From Harmothoe impar (taxonomy: Eukaryota; Annelida; Polychaeta; Phyllodocida; Polynoidae): 64,000 bases of DNA. The translations under genes and the position numbers were made by a program. The notes below the pieces were generated by a model. The model saw nothing but the letters and a program-made list of their open reading frames with translations, was not told the origin of the DNA and made no database searches. Location: the NCBI GenBank assembly GCA_947462335.1, contig OX381715.1:43865472-43929471 (forward strand), read 5' to 3'. Positions 9,300 to 21,642 of the stretch are shown here, piece by piece. How positions within the stretch are numbered: the first letter of the stretch is position 1; every line of letters begins with the position of its first letter.

Positions 9300-12180
9300 C
9301 AACCCCCTAGACCAACACTACAATGGTGACAGTATACGGCATATGAGGTTGCTGCTTGAGGTGGCCGCCGGTCACCTCGGCCCCATGGTCTAATTGGTAC
9401 CACATGATGTGGTCAGATAAATCTCTGGACTCCACAAGAGGGTCAACTTCAAAGAGATAATCAGATTACTGCCTGTACATATTATGGACTGGACTATGGT
9501 GTTGATGTATTGATATTTCTCAAAATCAAATTTTGTATTGAAAGAAAATGGGTATTGGTATCTCCTTGACTTCAGCTTTCCAACAGTGAAAGAATTTTTC
9601 AAATATCCCTATTTAATAGAAGCTGAGTTAGGTCAATCCAACTATCATAACCATATAAATAATATGTCATTTTTACCTTATTCTATTTACATATACTTAT
9701 ACATATGGAGATCTTATATGTAAAGTTTCCCTGATGACATTCAAAAATTGTAGCAGAAACAATGATGACAAGTGAACCACTCCATACAGAGTGATGACAC
9801 ACAGTTACATAACTACCAGATGTTTATGCAGCCTTCTGGCCAACCCTGGCCACCACAGGAGGTCGGGGGCAGGTCCCCTCCATCCCAGTTGGGGAGGTTT
9901 TCTTCCTCATATGCTGGGAACTGGTGAGGCCTTTAAATGTCTGTGGGCACCAATGGAAGACGATCTGTTCTACCACAAAGCGTCTCACTTTTTGGTCTCA
10001 CCTCCTCTTAACCATTGTAGGTACAGGAAGTCTGTGTGAACGTGCATCTTTTAAAGTCAGGATTCAAGGTCACTGGCCTATCTTCAGCATTAGTTCACAC
10101 AGACTTGATTTCAGGGGTATTTTTGACTTTTTTTCAAGAGAGTTTTTCTGCTACAAATATTATTCTTTTTACAAACTGAAAAAAAGAGGAAGGTACAGTT
10201 TGTTTCAATCTATATGCATGTGTTTATTTCAATCAGATAAATGAAAGAAGAAATGCAGGGGAACTCTTCAAAGTCAGCTGACCAATCTGCATTTTTTGCT
10301 GGAAAACCGTCTCACAGAGACCCAGGGTACCCTGGGTCAACAATGTTACAAGCCTAATTATACACCAGAATATAAGACGCCTGATGAGACCGTTGGGGTC
10401 GAAACCTAGTTATATACATCATTTCATAGAAAAAGGTTCTGTGAGCAGCTCAAGATAAATGTCTGGAGAGCAGCACCCATGCTGGGAGAATGTGCCACTC
10501 ACCATGGAGAAGTCCACAGTGATTGGCTGGGACTTGTATATGATGTCACTTCCTGTCATTGTTAGAACAGGAAGTAGGGAGATTACCATAGCAACGTAGT
10601 GGGCCAGGGCTGATTTGCTCATTGACTTAGGTAGCGTCAAGGTGAACGGAGGTGTTTTCAATCGTCCCAATAGATAGCAATTCCCATTGTGAGTGGTGGT
10701 GCTCTGGCTCCTAGGCCAAAATATATCTTTAAAAAAAGGTTGGTTTCCGGTAACATGGTCTGGCAATGGTCAAAACGCCCCTTTTTTAAAGTGCATATAT
10801 ATATATATGAAAAAAATGGCCCTAGAATTATTTTAACGAATAGATAAGTAAAGTCCAACTTCTACCTTTATGATAAAAAATATAAATAAAAAAAATATTG
10901 AGTTTCAAAAAAATTGTCTTTTCTTCTGTAACTCGGTAAATAATGGCCCTACGGAGCTGAAACTCTGCCCATTGACTCCTTGTGTGAGTGGTGGTGCTCT
11001 GATCGCTACTGAGCCTATAATTATAACCTGAGCAGCCTGAGAGGTATAGGATCGTCACAACCAGGGATGAAAGTCGACTATGTCAAAAAAACTTGAAGAT
11101 ATAACATACCTCATAACTACATTATAGAGCATATGAATGTTTATGCATCTAAAGACACATATATCTAGTGCTGTGCAGCAGGATTTGTCGTGGCTATATT
11201 CTCCTGGACATCATCTCCTGTTGAGGAGAAGCATTTGTCATGTCCATGTGATCATGGACGTTATCTCCTGCTGAGGAGAATGAGAAATCTGTCCATACAC
11301 TCTCCATGCATAGCACCTTAGTTTCAGTGGCTAAGCCTCATGTGAAGAGTGTAAATGCATAGGACTATAGAGGAGAGAAGGTTTCTCAAGTTAACTTGAA
11401 ATTGGCTGAGAAAAACTTGACACTGAGATCAGTGTGGTGTAGCCTGTCTATGTATGGGTAGGACCACTGAGGATGAACCAGTGATGATTCTGCTGTCTTA
11501 TCATAGGATTAGGGAGTGGTCATTTTTTAAAGATTGAGCGTGTGAGTGGCCTCACAGATGACTCAGGGTAAGCTGTATGTGGTCTGTGGTCATTTTTCTA
11601 CTTAATTGTTTTAGGCCCTGTACCTGAAGCAATGGTGCGCAACCTAGACCGTGATGGCCTTACTCCAGGGCCTAAGCTTGAAAATTTGTTGAATAATTTC
11701 CAATGAACACATAGCCCTAGATACTGATTTAACCCCTTGCATGTTTATGTATCATTGGAATGATGGACAAGGCAAGTCTAGTGGCATTTGAAAACTCACT
11801 GGAGCCCACCTAAGGTTATCACACCTCCCATGGAAGCTCCCCAGTACCACCGCGGTGGCTTAATCTGCACATTGCAGCCCTTAATGGGAAGTGGCAACAT
11901 GTTTGTAACACCTGAATAATAACCCTTTAAGGCCTGCTATATACACCCATCCCCAACACACTGTACACCTTGTAATAAGAATATAGTAATGGGTAATGTT
12001 GGCCTCAAAGGGTTAAATATATGTCGTCGGCTAGCTCTCTGCTACTTACCAGGCTACCACAAGCCTCAATAAGACGAATGAGTGATCTAATTTGAGTACA
12101 ATACGTTATTTCTCATTTCTGATGGCAGAATCGTAATCGCCAGAAAAAGCTACCCTAATTTCATATATTGGAGGTCATAT
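9300..12180. other. NMT intron 2: no gene seen, scattered short repeats
   Basis: No ORF with family resemblance. A hammerhead-like core lies at 10381-10405 (separate entry). Two copies of TGAGTGGTGGTGCTCTG occur near 10687 and 10984. A short duplicated block with TCTCCTG(T/C)TGAGGAGAA lies near 11210 and 11265. The dispersed motif GTGAGTGGCCTCACAGATGA occurs near 11550. Confidence 0.5.
10381..10405 (+). ncRNA. Hammerhead-ribozyme-like catalytic core
   Basis: CTGATGAG is followed by a 4-bp stem II (GACC/GGTC around GTTGG) and then CGAAAC, matching the conserved hammerhead core C3-A9 and G12-A15.1. A two-pair stem III closing on a short CTA loop and a GTT cleavage triplet can be drawn, as in the minimal type I hammerheads of PLEs. 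Stem I is not convincing by eye. Cleavage activity is not claimed. Confidence 0.4.
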
Positions 12181-12183
12181 ATA

Positions 12184-12420
12184 ATCAAATTCGAGGTGGT
12201 GGCTGTTGGTGGGCAGGTGGCTGTGGGAAAGCAGGTGGCTGTGGGCGAGCAGGTGGCTGTGGGCATCAGCGCCCGGCAGCGAGTTGATCGGAGCGTCAGT
12301 AGCAACACCATCGCCGTTTCCGTCTCGCCGTGTCAGTCGGCTGGGGGGCAGCGTGTGCTACACGTCCATGCCTTTGCGAGAAACGACAGTGGCGCCACCA
12401 TGTATGTGAAGTGTGGTATG
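12184..12420 (+). repeat. Inverted partial copy of the 15.8-16.9 kb repeat unit
   Basis: GCAGGTGGCTGTGGG repeats, then the block containing GCAACACCATCGCCGTTTCC and ACACGTCCATGCCTTTGC, are the reverse complement of the body of the tandem unit at 15.84-16.1 kb and 16.68-16.9 kb. Open frames here are incidental. Confidence 0.8.
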
Positions 12421-12917
12421 AGAACTAAAATGAATCCTTGTTCTTGGTATGTTCAGTGTATTGTAAGAAGTTCATTTAAGTAATTTAGATAATAGGGAGG
12501 GCAGTTTAGCTTGGTTGGATGGCATTTTAATATGTAAGATGGTAGATTGATGTCAGAAAGACAGAAATGTGACACCTGTTTGGTCAGAAGAGCATTTCTA
12601 TCAGCTCCAATTTCTTTTTTAACCTTGAAGCCTATGCAAAGTTCATTTAGAGGGTAGTCATTTAACAGTACTTAAGTGTTTAAAGAAAAGAGAGAAAAAA
12701 TACCCAAAGATCGCAGTTGATTTGTGACTAGAAGGAAAGAGATATTGATTTACTTTTTAAAGGAAATATTTGTCCCCCGATCTTGCCCATCCGTTTCTTT
12801 TGTTGTATTGTTTCTAAATGAAATACAAACTGAGTCATAAGCATTCTAAAATGGCTAAAAAACGTCTTAAAGAAAAAGCTGGGCGTTGTATATGCCTCAG
12901 GGTATGAACCCTGAGTC

Positions 12918-13216
12918 AACAACAGGGGGGGGGGGGGGTTGGTGGATTTCCGCGCGAGCGGGTCGAAATTTTTTTGGTCCCCCCCCGCGAGAGGGGTCGA
13001 AATTTTTTTGGTCCCCCCCTCCAGCAGGTTGAAATTGAGCGCGGCCGAACCCTTTTTCCGCTGAAAAGGGGTGTAATTTTTTTGGTCCCCCCCTCAAGAG
13101 GGGTCCAAATTTGTTTGGTTCCCCCCCCTTCAAGGGGTACAAATCTTTTTGGTCCCCCCCCCAATCCACCAACCCCCCCCCCCCCCCTGTTGTTAAAAAA
13201 TGACCACTCCCTTACA
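12918..13216. mobile_element. GC-rich MITE of the GGGAGTG family (right end intact)
   Basis: Poly-G/poly-C palindromic element with internal units GAGGGGTCGAAATTTTTTTG. It ends CCCCCTGTTGTTAAAAAATG ACCACTCCC followed by TTA. The same ends occur at 2730-2752, 28655, 29270-29588, 30620-30924, 31685-31712 and 46396. The left end here is fused to unrelated sequence. Confidence 0.7.
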
Positions 13217-14980
13217 CAAACAAAATAAGTTTGCTTGAGTTTATATTGAGTAATTATCAAATATATCCTAATCCTGATCATATTTTTTTGATTTAAAAAA
13301 AACTTGACTTCAGGGAAAAACTTGAAGACTTTCATCCCTTCACAACCCTCTCCTCAATGAGCCTATATTATACCAGCGCCTTCGGCGCCGGGATTGTGGG
13401 AAAAACTCTCTGAAAAAATGGTGAATTACCCCTCCTAAGGTGTCCTAAAAGGGGTTGAAGCCCCCCCCCTCCACACACACACATTTACACACAAACAGCG
13501 ACACCCCAAAAAACTCTCATTAACCCCCTTCTACGGAACAGCCACACCCAGAGGCCTTTGCACAAAATGAGCGACCCCCACACACACAGACCAACTACCG
13601 TATTGTCGCATATAGGTGCCGGGTTTTGAATAGGTGCCTGTTTTGAATAGGAGGCGGGGGTAGAAGGCCTTTGAAATTAATAGGTGCCGGGCCTTGAATA
13701 GGTGCCGGGGGTCTCCAATCAATGACTACAAAGGGACTCTTTTAATGTGCTAATTTTCACATTGGATATCATTATATATCCTGGGGATGGGGGGGGGGGG
13801 GCGGGGGGGTGTGTTTGCTTTAGCATTAGGCCCCTAACCAGCTTTGATCAATTAGTGTGCTATAGCATCGTCACAACACTTGCCTGCTGATCTGCGGAGG
13901 GTGGGGGGGGGTGAGTGTCACACAACAACAGTCAACACGTCATCTTCACGACCCTCTCTGACATCTCCCCGGCCCTTGCTGCCATCCCCATGGCCCCCTG
14001 TTGTCTTTATGGATCCCTACTCGCCCCCACTAAGCTATTTTGGTGCTTAACTCGCCTCCAACTCACCATAAAGTGCAAATTCTCCATTGAAAAGAGAGAA
14101 AAAATGGTGGCCATTTGTTTATGGTGCAGCCACAATGCATTACAACAGACCAAAAAATGCCACACATGAATAGGAGTATGATACAAGCATGCTCCTAAAA
14201 ATTATACATCAAATGACAGTTTCTAATTTCATGTACAATAATTAAAATACAAATTTATATAAAATAAGACTTGGACAATATTTTATAATCGAGTTTTCCC
14301 CTATTGGACTAATACGATATTCTGGAAATAAGGTCCCTGCAGTCTATAAAATAGCCTGTTTCTGCTCACTGTTTCAGCATTGCGATTTGTATTCAGATCG
14401 ATTCTAGTACTTAAGCATTACGAGTCACCCTGACTTAAATTGCGTTGCTAAAGCAACGCAAAAAAACATGAAACCATTTACATAGACAAGGACCGACTAC
14501 GGTTTACCTGAGGTATGCTATTTCCAGTAGAGGCCTTAAAGGCAGCTTAATGTCCACAGATGGCAAACTGGTCTGACAAAAAGCGTCTCACCCACCCAGA
14601 GTTCTGATTTTCCCATAGGTTTAACACTAAATGCCGAAATTGACGAAATGTCCACACTAGTACTGTTCATGTTTGTCTACAGTGAGGAAAAAATGATGTT
14701 TTTTGGATAGGTCTATTTTAGCTTTTTTTTTCAGGGGGTTCCGGTTGGCATAGAGATATATAGATAGAGTAGAAACGGTCCGACTCCCGTATAATGTGTG
14801 TTGCAGGTACGCGCAGGTAGCGATAGTGGTGAAAGTGGCAGCCTGCACACCTTACCCATGGGTGAATGGATAATATAGACATATCTCTGGGACTACCTAA
14901 CCAATCTTCACAATTTAACGAGAAGGATGTAAGGACATGCATCATTTGTAAACAAATGTGGCTATTCCTGCGTCAGGCAT
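13217..14980. other. NMT intron 2: no gene seen
   Basis: Contains a hairpin (GGCGCCGAAGGCGC type) near 13378. A decayed element at about 13600-13715 is made of ATAGGTGCCGGG repeats next to a TACCGTA end. A G-rich run lies near 13787-13808. No coding region is supported. Confidence 0.5.
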
Positions 14981-14984
14981 GGCT

Positions 14985-15852
14985 TTTATCCCGAGATAAA
15001 GGGAGAACGGAATAAAGGGAGAATGGGATAAACGGAGAAGGGGATAAACAGGAGAAGGGGATAATGTGAGAACGGGATAAACAGAGAACGGGATAAACGG
15101 AAAAGGGGAGAAATGGAGAAGGGGATATACAGTGAACGGGATGAAGGGAGAGGGGGAGGAACGAAGAAGGGGATGAACGGAGAGAGGGAGAAAGGGATAA
15201 AGGGAGAACGGGATAAAGGGACAACCGGATGAAGGGAGAACCGGATAAAGGGAAAACCGGATAAAGGGAGAACCGGATAAACGGGATAAAGGGAGAACCT
15301 GATGAACGGAGAAGGGGATGAACGGAGAAGAGTATGAACGAAGAACAAGATAAACGGAGAATGGGATAAAGGGAGATCGGGATAAAGGGAGAACTCGATA
15401 AAGGGAGAACGGGATAAATGGATAATGGGATAAACGGAGAACGGGATGCATGGGATAAACGGAGAACGGGATAAACGGAGAAGGGGATGAACAGAGAACG
15501 GGATAAACGGAGAAGGGAATAAACAGGATAAACAAGATAAAGGGAGAACAGGATAAACAGAGAAGGGAATAAACCGACAACGGGATAAATCGAGAATGGG
15601 ATAAACGGACAACAGAACAAACGGAGAGGGGGATAAAGGGAGAACGGGATAAAGGTAGAATGGGATCAAGGGAGAAGGGGATAAACGGAGAAGGGGATAA
15701 ACGGAGAAGGGGATAAACGGAGAAGGGGATAAACGGAGAACGGGATTAAGGGAGAACGGGATAAAGGGAGATAACCGGAGAAGGGGAGAAAGGGAGAAGG
15801 GGAGAAAGGAAGAAAGGGAGAAGGGGATATACGGAGATGGGGCTAAACAGAA
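14985..15852. repeat. 16-bp minisatellite (GGATAAAGGGAGAACG)n, first array
   Basis: About 50 variable units built from GGATAAA/C, GGGAGAA and GGAGAA blocks. It joins directly to the conserved unit body at about 15.85 kb. The long minus-strand Ser/Pro/Phe-rich reading frames (PFIPFSVYPVL repeats) in all three frames follow from the repeat and are not genes. Confidence 0.92.
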
Positions 15853-16440
15853 GGGGGCGGGGGGACCGGGGGCGGCAAAGGCATGGACACGTAGCACACA
15901 TCGCCCTGCAGCCGACCGACACAGCGAAACGGAAATGGCGATGGTGTCGCTGCTGACGCTTCGATCGACTCGCTTCTAGGCCGAGACGTAAAACAGCGGT
16001 TACGAGCTCCCTTACGAGCTCCAGGGAGCTGACGCCCACACCCACCTGCTTGCCCACACTCACCTGCTTGCTCACAGCCACCTGCTTGCCCACAACCACC
16101 TAATCTGGAATTTGATTAAATAAGGTGTGTCACCTATCAAAGTGGGTCAGTTTTTCCTGGAGATTACGAATCTGCTGAGAAATAATGTATTGTACTAAGA
16201 TTAGGTACATGGTCATGGGGATTCGGTACTGCATATGTACAGCTGAATGGTTAGAACTGACAAAATGACAGGTGGTGCCCAGTACTACCAAAAAACGACA
16301 GGTGGCACCTAGTACCACGACAAAACGACAGGTGGCGCCCAGTACCCGATTTTGACCTACAACAACACTACACTCGCCGATTCTGCAGTTTAACAGCAAA
16401 CTCGGCAGTTTAATCACAAACTTGGCAGTTTAACAACAGA
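15853..16440. repeat. Tandem unit body, copy 1 (contains the empty hAT site)
   Basis: Holds the block GGCAAAGGCATGGACACGTA, cassettes of CACCTGCTTGCCCACA, a block with GGTGTGTCACCTATCAAAGT, then ACGACAGGTGGCGCC(C/T)AGTACC and CTCGGCAGTTTAACA short repeats. It is near-identical in order to 16680-18250, so the locus is a tandem duplication. At 16242-16249 it keeps GCTGAATG uninterrupted, the empty target of the element in copy 2. Confidence 0.85.
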
Positions 16441-18250
16441 AAGGGAGAACGGGATAAACGAAGCAGGGGATAAACTGAGAAGGGGATAAACTGAGAAGGG
16501 GATGAAGGGAGAAGGGGATGAAGGGAGAAGGGGATGAACGGAGAATGGGATGAATGGGATAAACGGAGAAGGGGATAAACGGAGCAGGGGATAAAGGGAG
16601 AACGGGATAAAGGGAGAACGGGATAAACGGAGATAACCGGAGAACGGGATAAAGGGAGAAGGGGATAAACAGAGAAGGGGGCGGGGGGACCGGGGGTGGC
16701 AAAGGCATGGACACGTAGCACACACCGCCCCGCAGCCGACCGACACGGTGAAACGGAAATGGCGATGGTGTCGCTGCTGACGCTCCGATCGACTCGCTTT
16801 TTGGCAGAGACGTAAAACAGCGGTTACGAGCTGCAGGGCGCTGACGCCCACACCCACCTGCTTGCACACCCTCACCTGCTTGCCCACACCCACCTGCTCA
16901 CATGGAATTTGATTAAATAAGGTGTGTCACCTATCAAAGTGGGTCAGTTTTTCCTGGAGATTACGAATCTGTTGTCAGAAATGAGAAATAATGTATTGTA
17001 CTAAAATTAGGTACATGGTCATGGGTATTCGGTACTGCATATGTATGTACAGCTGAATGTAGGGACCACAAGGCACTGCAGGTGGCAGGTCGAGTGTATT
17101 TATTGAGGTCATCAGAAATCAACTGCTGCTTTATGGATATACGGGGGCTCTTTTTACACTGAATGTAAAAGCCATAACATAATTCTGAAATAGCAGGAAT
17201 ACTTAGAATACTCTGAACTAACCCCCATCGTAAAAAGTAATATTTATTTTGAATATTCCCCCTCTAAACAGGGTATTTCCACATAAAAAGCCATTTTTCA
17301 TATAGAAATAATTAGATGGCGGTTATGGGAACTCCACAGTAATACAGATTCAAAAGTCTGCTACAGATCTGCAATCTGATTTAAGCCCATTAGATGAGCC
17401 CAAACTAAATATTGATTTTACAAGAAAAAATCATTGGGCTAACCCCCTCCCCCAAATACCATAACAATCAACTTACCTTCCACCCTATCCAAAATAGTAG
17501 GTGAATTGCCACTCCACCCACCTCACTCCTCAGTGCCTTACCCTGCCCTTGGGCTGTGTTACTGGAGAGTGCCACTCTGAGACCAAAGGCTATCAGTCAG
17601 GCCTCATTGCCTTTTGGTCTGACCAGGGGTCAACATGGTACAATGAGAGGCAGGTATGGATTTATCAAGCATTAATATTGCTTATTCTTAATACATTAAA
17701 GATGCACTGTATTAGATTTGAATTGTGAATTGTATATAAAGGTGTACCTGATACATTGGTAGCATAAATACTGCCCCAATGAAGATATATTGGTCACAAA
17801 GAGCAGCTAGCAGATTTGGTCTGATCTTTGGGGAAATGGTTTATTATTTTTTCTTGGGTAAATACTACTGCAATTTCTTATTATATCTCACAATAACCAA
17901 ACTAACATTTCTGAAATCCCAATATTCACAGCTTTCTGATCAAATTCGAAAAATAATTTTATTCCTTTTAATTCAAATTCGCTTGTGGTCCCTACTGAAT
18001 GGTTAGAACTGACAAAACGACAGGTGGTGCCCAGTACCATCACAAAACGACAGGTGGCGCCTAGTACCACCACAAAACGACAGGTGGCGCCTAGTACCAC
18101 CACAAAACGACAGGTGGCGCCCAGTACCCGATTTTGACCTACAACAACACCACACTCGCCGATTCTGCAGTATAACAGCAAACTCGGCAGTTTAACAACA
18201 AACTCGGCAGTTTAACAACAAAACTCGGCAATTCAACAGCAAACCTCGGC
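16441..18250. repeat. Tandem unit copy 2: second 16-bp array plus body, interrupted by a hAT-like element
   Basis: A short array (about 16441-16680) of the same GGATAAA/GGAGAA minisatellite is followed by the same body as copy 1. The body is split at 17060-17993 by a hAT-like element and resumes at 18002 with GTTAGAACTGACAAAACGAC. The ACGACAGGTGGCGCC motif is expanded to four copies. Confidence 0.85.
17060..17993. mobile_element. hAT-like non-autonomous element A
   Basis: A 934-bp element with termini TAGGGACCACAAG and CTTGTGGTCCCT. The flanking 8-mers are GCTGAATG (17052-17059) and ACTGAATG (17994-18001), one mismatch. The empty paralogous site at 16242-16249 reads GCTGAATG, which fixes the boundaries. 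An 8-bp duplication is typical of hAT. The interior shares long stretches, inverted, with element B at 18.9-21.6 kb. No transposase is visible. Confidence 0.88.
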
Positions 18251-18269
18251 GATTCAACATGTAGAACAG

Positions 18270-18712
18270 ATGTATATGTGTGTGTGGGGGGGGGGGGGGG
18301 GGGGGGGGGCTAGAAAGCTCTGCTGACCAAGCATGCAAACCGGAACTGGCGATTCAACATGAAAAATCGGCAATTCAACATCAAAACTGGGCTATTCAAC
18401 ATGGTCAGGGCCGCAAATACTACTTAAATAACGCCACCCTCTCCAAAAAGCAACCCTTCAGTCACAGTACCGGACCATACCATGTACCCAAAAGGGGTGG
18501 CCGCTAGCAATTTAATTCAATTCATATCAGGTTACCTGCCACACTTACCGACAGAGATCAAAGCCCAAAAGAACAGTTTTGGGGATGAAATATAAATGGC
18601 TAGCCCACTGGGGCTCAACTATACTTAAGACCTAGCACCTTGAGCCCCGGGCTAGCCATAAAAAGCAACGGATATTCTATTGCATGAGAGAAAATATTAT
18701 ATTGGTGCTCAG
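18270..18712. other. Poly-G tract and unclassified sequence
   Basis: A run of about 25 G lies at 18285-18309, followed by short repeats of CAATTCAACAT(C/G)AAAA(C/T). No coding region is supported. Confidence 0.6.
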
Positions 18713-18895
18713 TAGTGCCGTGGACATTTTACTCTGTAAGTCACCCATAGATAAGAAAACCTAATAGTCTTTGACAATTAATTCGGGAAATACCATTTAT
18801 CCTACAGACCAATGGAATTTAGCATTGGAAAGATCTTTCCCAATAGAACACTGAAGCATTGAGCTTAAAAGAATCTAGGTATGGGGTACTGATAG
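18713..18895. repeat. 200-bp satellite unit, left of hAT-like element B
   Basis: One unit carrying TTTGACAATTAATTCGGGAAA and GGTATGGGGTACTGATAG, colinear with the satellite array that resumes at 21643. The break falls inside GTACTGATAGCATAT, where element B inserted. Confidence 0.88.
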
Positions 18896-21634
18896 TAGGG
18901 ACCACAAGCGAATTTCAAGGAATACGATTACAAATATACAGCAGTCCAACATTATAGCACTCCAATGCACTATATGGATATATATCTAAAACTGGACATC
19001 GACATCCATGTAACAGAAAGCTATATTTATTAGAAGTAGAAATCCATGAATATCTATATGAAGGAGAACACCATGTTCATGCCTATATGTCTGTGTGTAT
19101 GTTCATTTCAAATTCAAGATTGCAACCATTGATTGAATGCCACCATGCTTTCAATGTAATCTCGAATTGCAGTTGCAGTAGTTTGATACTAATAAAAAAA
19201 AATCTATTCTATTTTTCTTTCATGAACAGTTGGCATCCCATAGATTCAAGATGGCTATCACTTATTGAATGTCCCGATGCTTGAAATGCAATCTTGACTT
19301 GTAGTTGCATTAATTTGATACTATCAAAAAAACAAATCCTATTTGATTTTTCCTTCATTCAACCCATTCAAGATGGCTACCATTTACTAAATGCCACAAT
19401 GCTTTCAGTGCAATGAAGAATTGTAGTTGCATTAATTTGATATCTATATAAGAACATTTCTATTTGATACCTTTTTCAAACACAGTTGGCACCCCATAGG
19501 TTTAGGATGGCCACCATTCATTGAATGCCACAATGCTTTAAATAAAATCTTGAAATGTAGTTGCATTAATTTTAAACTGTTAAAAACATCCAATTTAGTT
19601 GTTTTTTTCATGAAGAGTTGGCACCCCATAGGTTCAAGATGGCCACCAATCATTGAATGCCATAATGCTTAAATGCAATCTTGAGTTGCTGTTGCATTAA
19701 TTTGATTCTTAAAAAAAAAACTTTCTTTTTTTTCTTTCATGAACAGTTGGCATCCCATACATTCAAGGTGGCTACCAGTCATTGCATGCCACAATGCTTT
19801 AAGTGCAATCACAAATTGTAGTTGCATTAATCTGATACTAATAAAAAAACTAATTCTATTCTTTTTTTTATTTATGAACAGTTGGCACCCCATATATTTA
19901 AGATGACTACCATTCATTGAATGCCCCGATGCTTGAAATGCAATCTCGAATTGTAGTTGCATCAATTTAATGCTAATAAAAAACAAATTCTTATCAATTT
20001 TTCTTTCATGAATATTTGGCACCCCATAAGGTGGCCACCATTCATATTAATGCAAATAGAATGCTTTAAGTGCTATCACGACTTGTAGTTGCATTAATCT
20101 GATACTAAAAAAAAAAAAATCTATTTGAATTTTCTTTCATGAACAGTTGGCACCCCATAAATTAAAAATGCACCCAGCACCCAGGTCAACAGCTATATAC
20201 AGACACGTGTACCTCCCCTGCCTGTTCTCCTTCAATGCACAGTGAAGAGGGTGGGAGGGGGTGACCATCAACAGTGCATAAACACTTTGATTGGATGACA
20301 ATGCAGTTTTTATATTACAACCTAAATTTGTGCAACGAAAATCATCAAGAAATACTAAGTATTTTTTCCAAAGAATAGCTTTTCTAGAATGGCTCGGTAT
20401 TCAGGAATCCTACTGCGAATAAAAAAATGTCAAATTCTAATTCTAAATACCTGAAAATTGAGAAATGCTGACGTTCACGGGTTATGTAGGAAATGTACTA
20501 AAAACAGCAAAAAAGGGCAACAAAACCCTAATTTTCTCAAAAACTGTTCAGTAGGATTTTTTCTAACTGAGGTTCCACTGTTTTCTACCCTCATATTACA
20601 CATTGGCATAGAGAATATATTGACACCTAGTCAGGATTTTGCGCTAGGAGCAATCTGTGAAGCGAAAAACAGCCAAAATGAGCCACTGGTCTGAAGTATA
20701 AAACTGGGCATCGATCACTATAGAGCTACAAAGAGACAGAGAATCGATGTCCAGTAATTATTATTTACACATCATTGGAAAGCTAAGAACATGTGGATTT
20801 CAGAAATACTAATCTGGTTATCATGAGGCAAAAAATGAAATTATAGGCGAATTTTCCCTAGAAAAAATTATAAATAATTTTTCCAAAGATCAGACCAAAT
20901 CTGATAGCTGTTGTTCATGACCAATATATATGCATGAGGGCACAATCTATGCTACCATTGCATGGGGTACACCTTTATGTACCATTCACAACATGAATAT
21001 ACAAGACTGTGCCTCTCATATATGAAGAATAAGCAATATTTATACTTGATAAATGCATTGGGCTATTTTTACCCATGGTCAGAACCAAAGGCAATGAAGC
21101 CTAACTAATAGCCTGTAGTCTCAGAGTGGTACTCACAAGTAACACAGCCCAACAGCAGCCACTGAGGGGTGAGGTGGGATGAGTGGCTATTCACCTAGTA
21201 TTTGGGGTAGGGTGGAAGGGAAGTTGATTGTTATGGTATTTGGGGGAGGGGGTTAGCCCAAGGTTTTTTTCTTGTAAAATTTATATTTATTTTGGGCTCA
21301 TCTACTGGGCTTAAATCAGATTGCAGATCTGTAGCAGACTTTTCAATCTGTCTTACTGTGGCATTCCCATAACCGCCATCTAATTATTTCTATATGAAAG
21401 ATGGCCTTTTATGTGGAAATACCCTGATTAGAGGGGGAATATTCAAAATAAATATTACTTTTTACGATGGGGGTTAGTTCAGAGTATTATAAGTCTTCCT
21501 GCTATTTCAGAATTATATTATATCTTATACATTTAGTGTAAAAAGAGCCCCCGTACATCCTTACAGCAGCAGTCGATTTCTGATGACCTCAATAAATACA
21601 CTCGACCTGCCACCTGCAGTGCTTTGTGGTCCCT
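18896..21634. mobile_element. hAT-like non-autonomous element B carrying an internal satellite
   Basis: A 2739-bp element with ends TAGGGACCACAAGCGAATTT and TTTGTGGTCCCT. It is flanked by perfect 8-bp duplications ACTGATAG (18888-18895 and 21635-21642). It is inserted in the 200-bp satellite. Its 20.87-21.63 kb part is the inverse of element A. The extra interior holds a 147-bp satellite. An ORF at 20458-20694 has no recognisable similarity, and no transposase is visible. Confidence 0.9.
19095..20170. repeat. About 147-bp satellite inside element B
   Basis: Seven or so units, each with CATGAACAGTTGGCACCCCATA, then CAAGATGGC(T/C)ACCATT, ATTGAATGCCACAATGCTT and TTGTAGTTGCATTAATTTGA. It lies wholly within the hAT-like element, so it expanded within or was captured by the transposon. 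Minus-strand open frames through it are repeat artefacts. Confidence 0.88.
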
Positions 21635-21642
21635 ACTGATAG

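Noticed and set aside
9059..9393. Three overlapping plus-strand ORFs (VPTLMSQHSCPNTH repeats)
   Set aside because: A 14-bp repeat cycles through the frames and gives the same peptide in each; no coding support.
14942..16893. Long minus-strand ORFs rich in PFIPFSVYPVL repeats
   Set aside because: They run in all three frames over a 16-bp minisatellite and its flanks; a stop-free repeat unit explains them.
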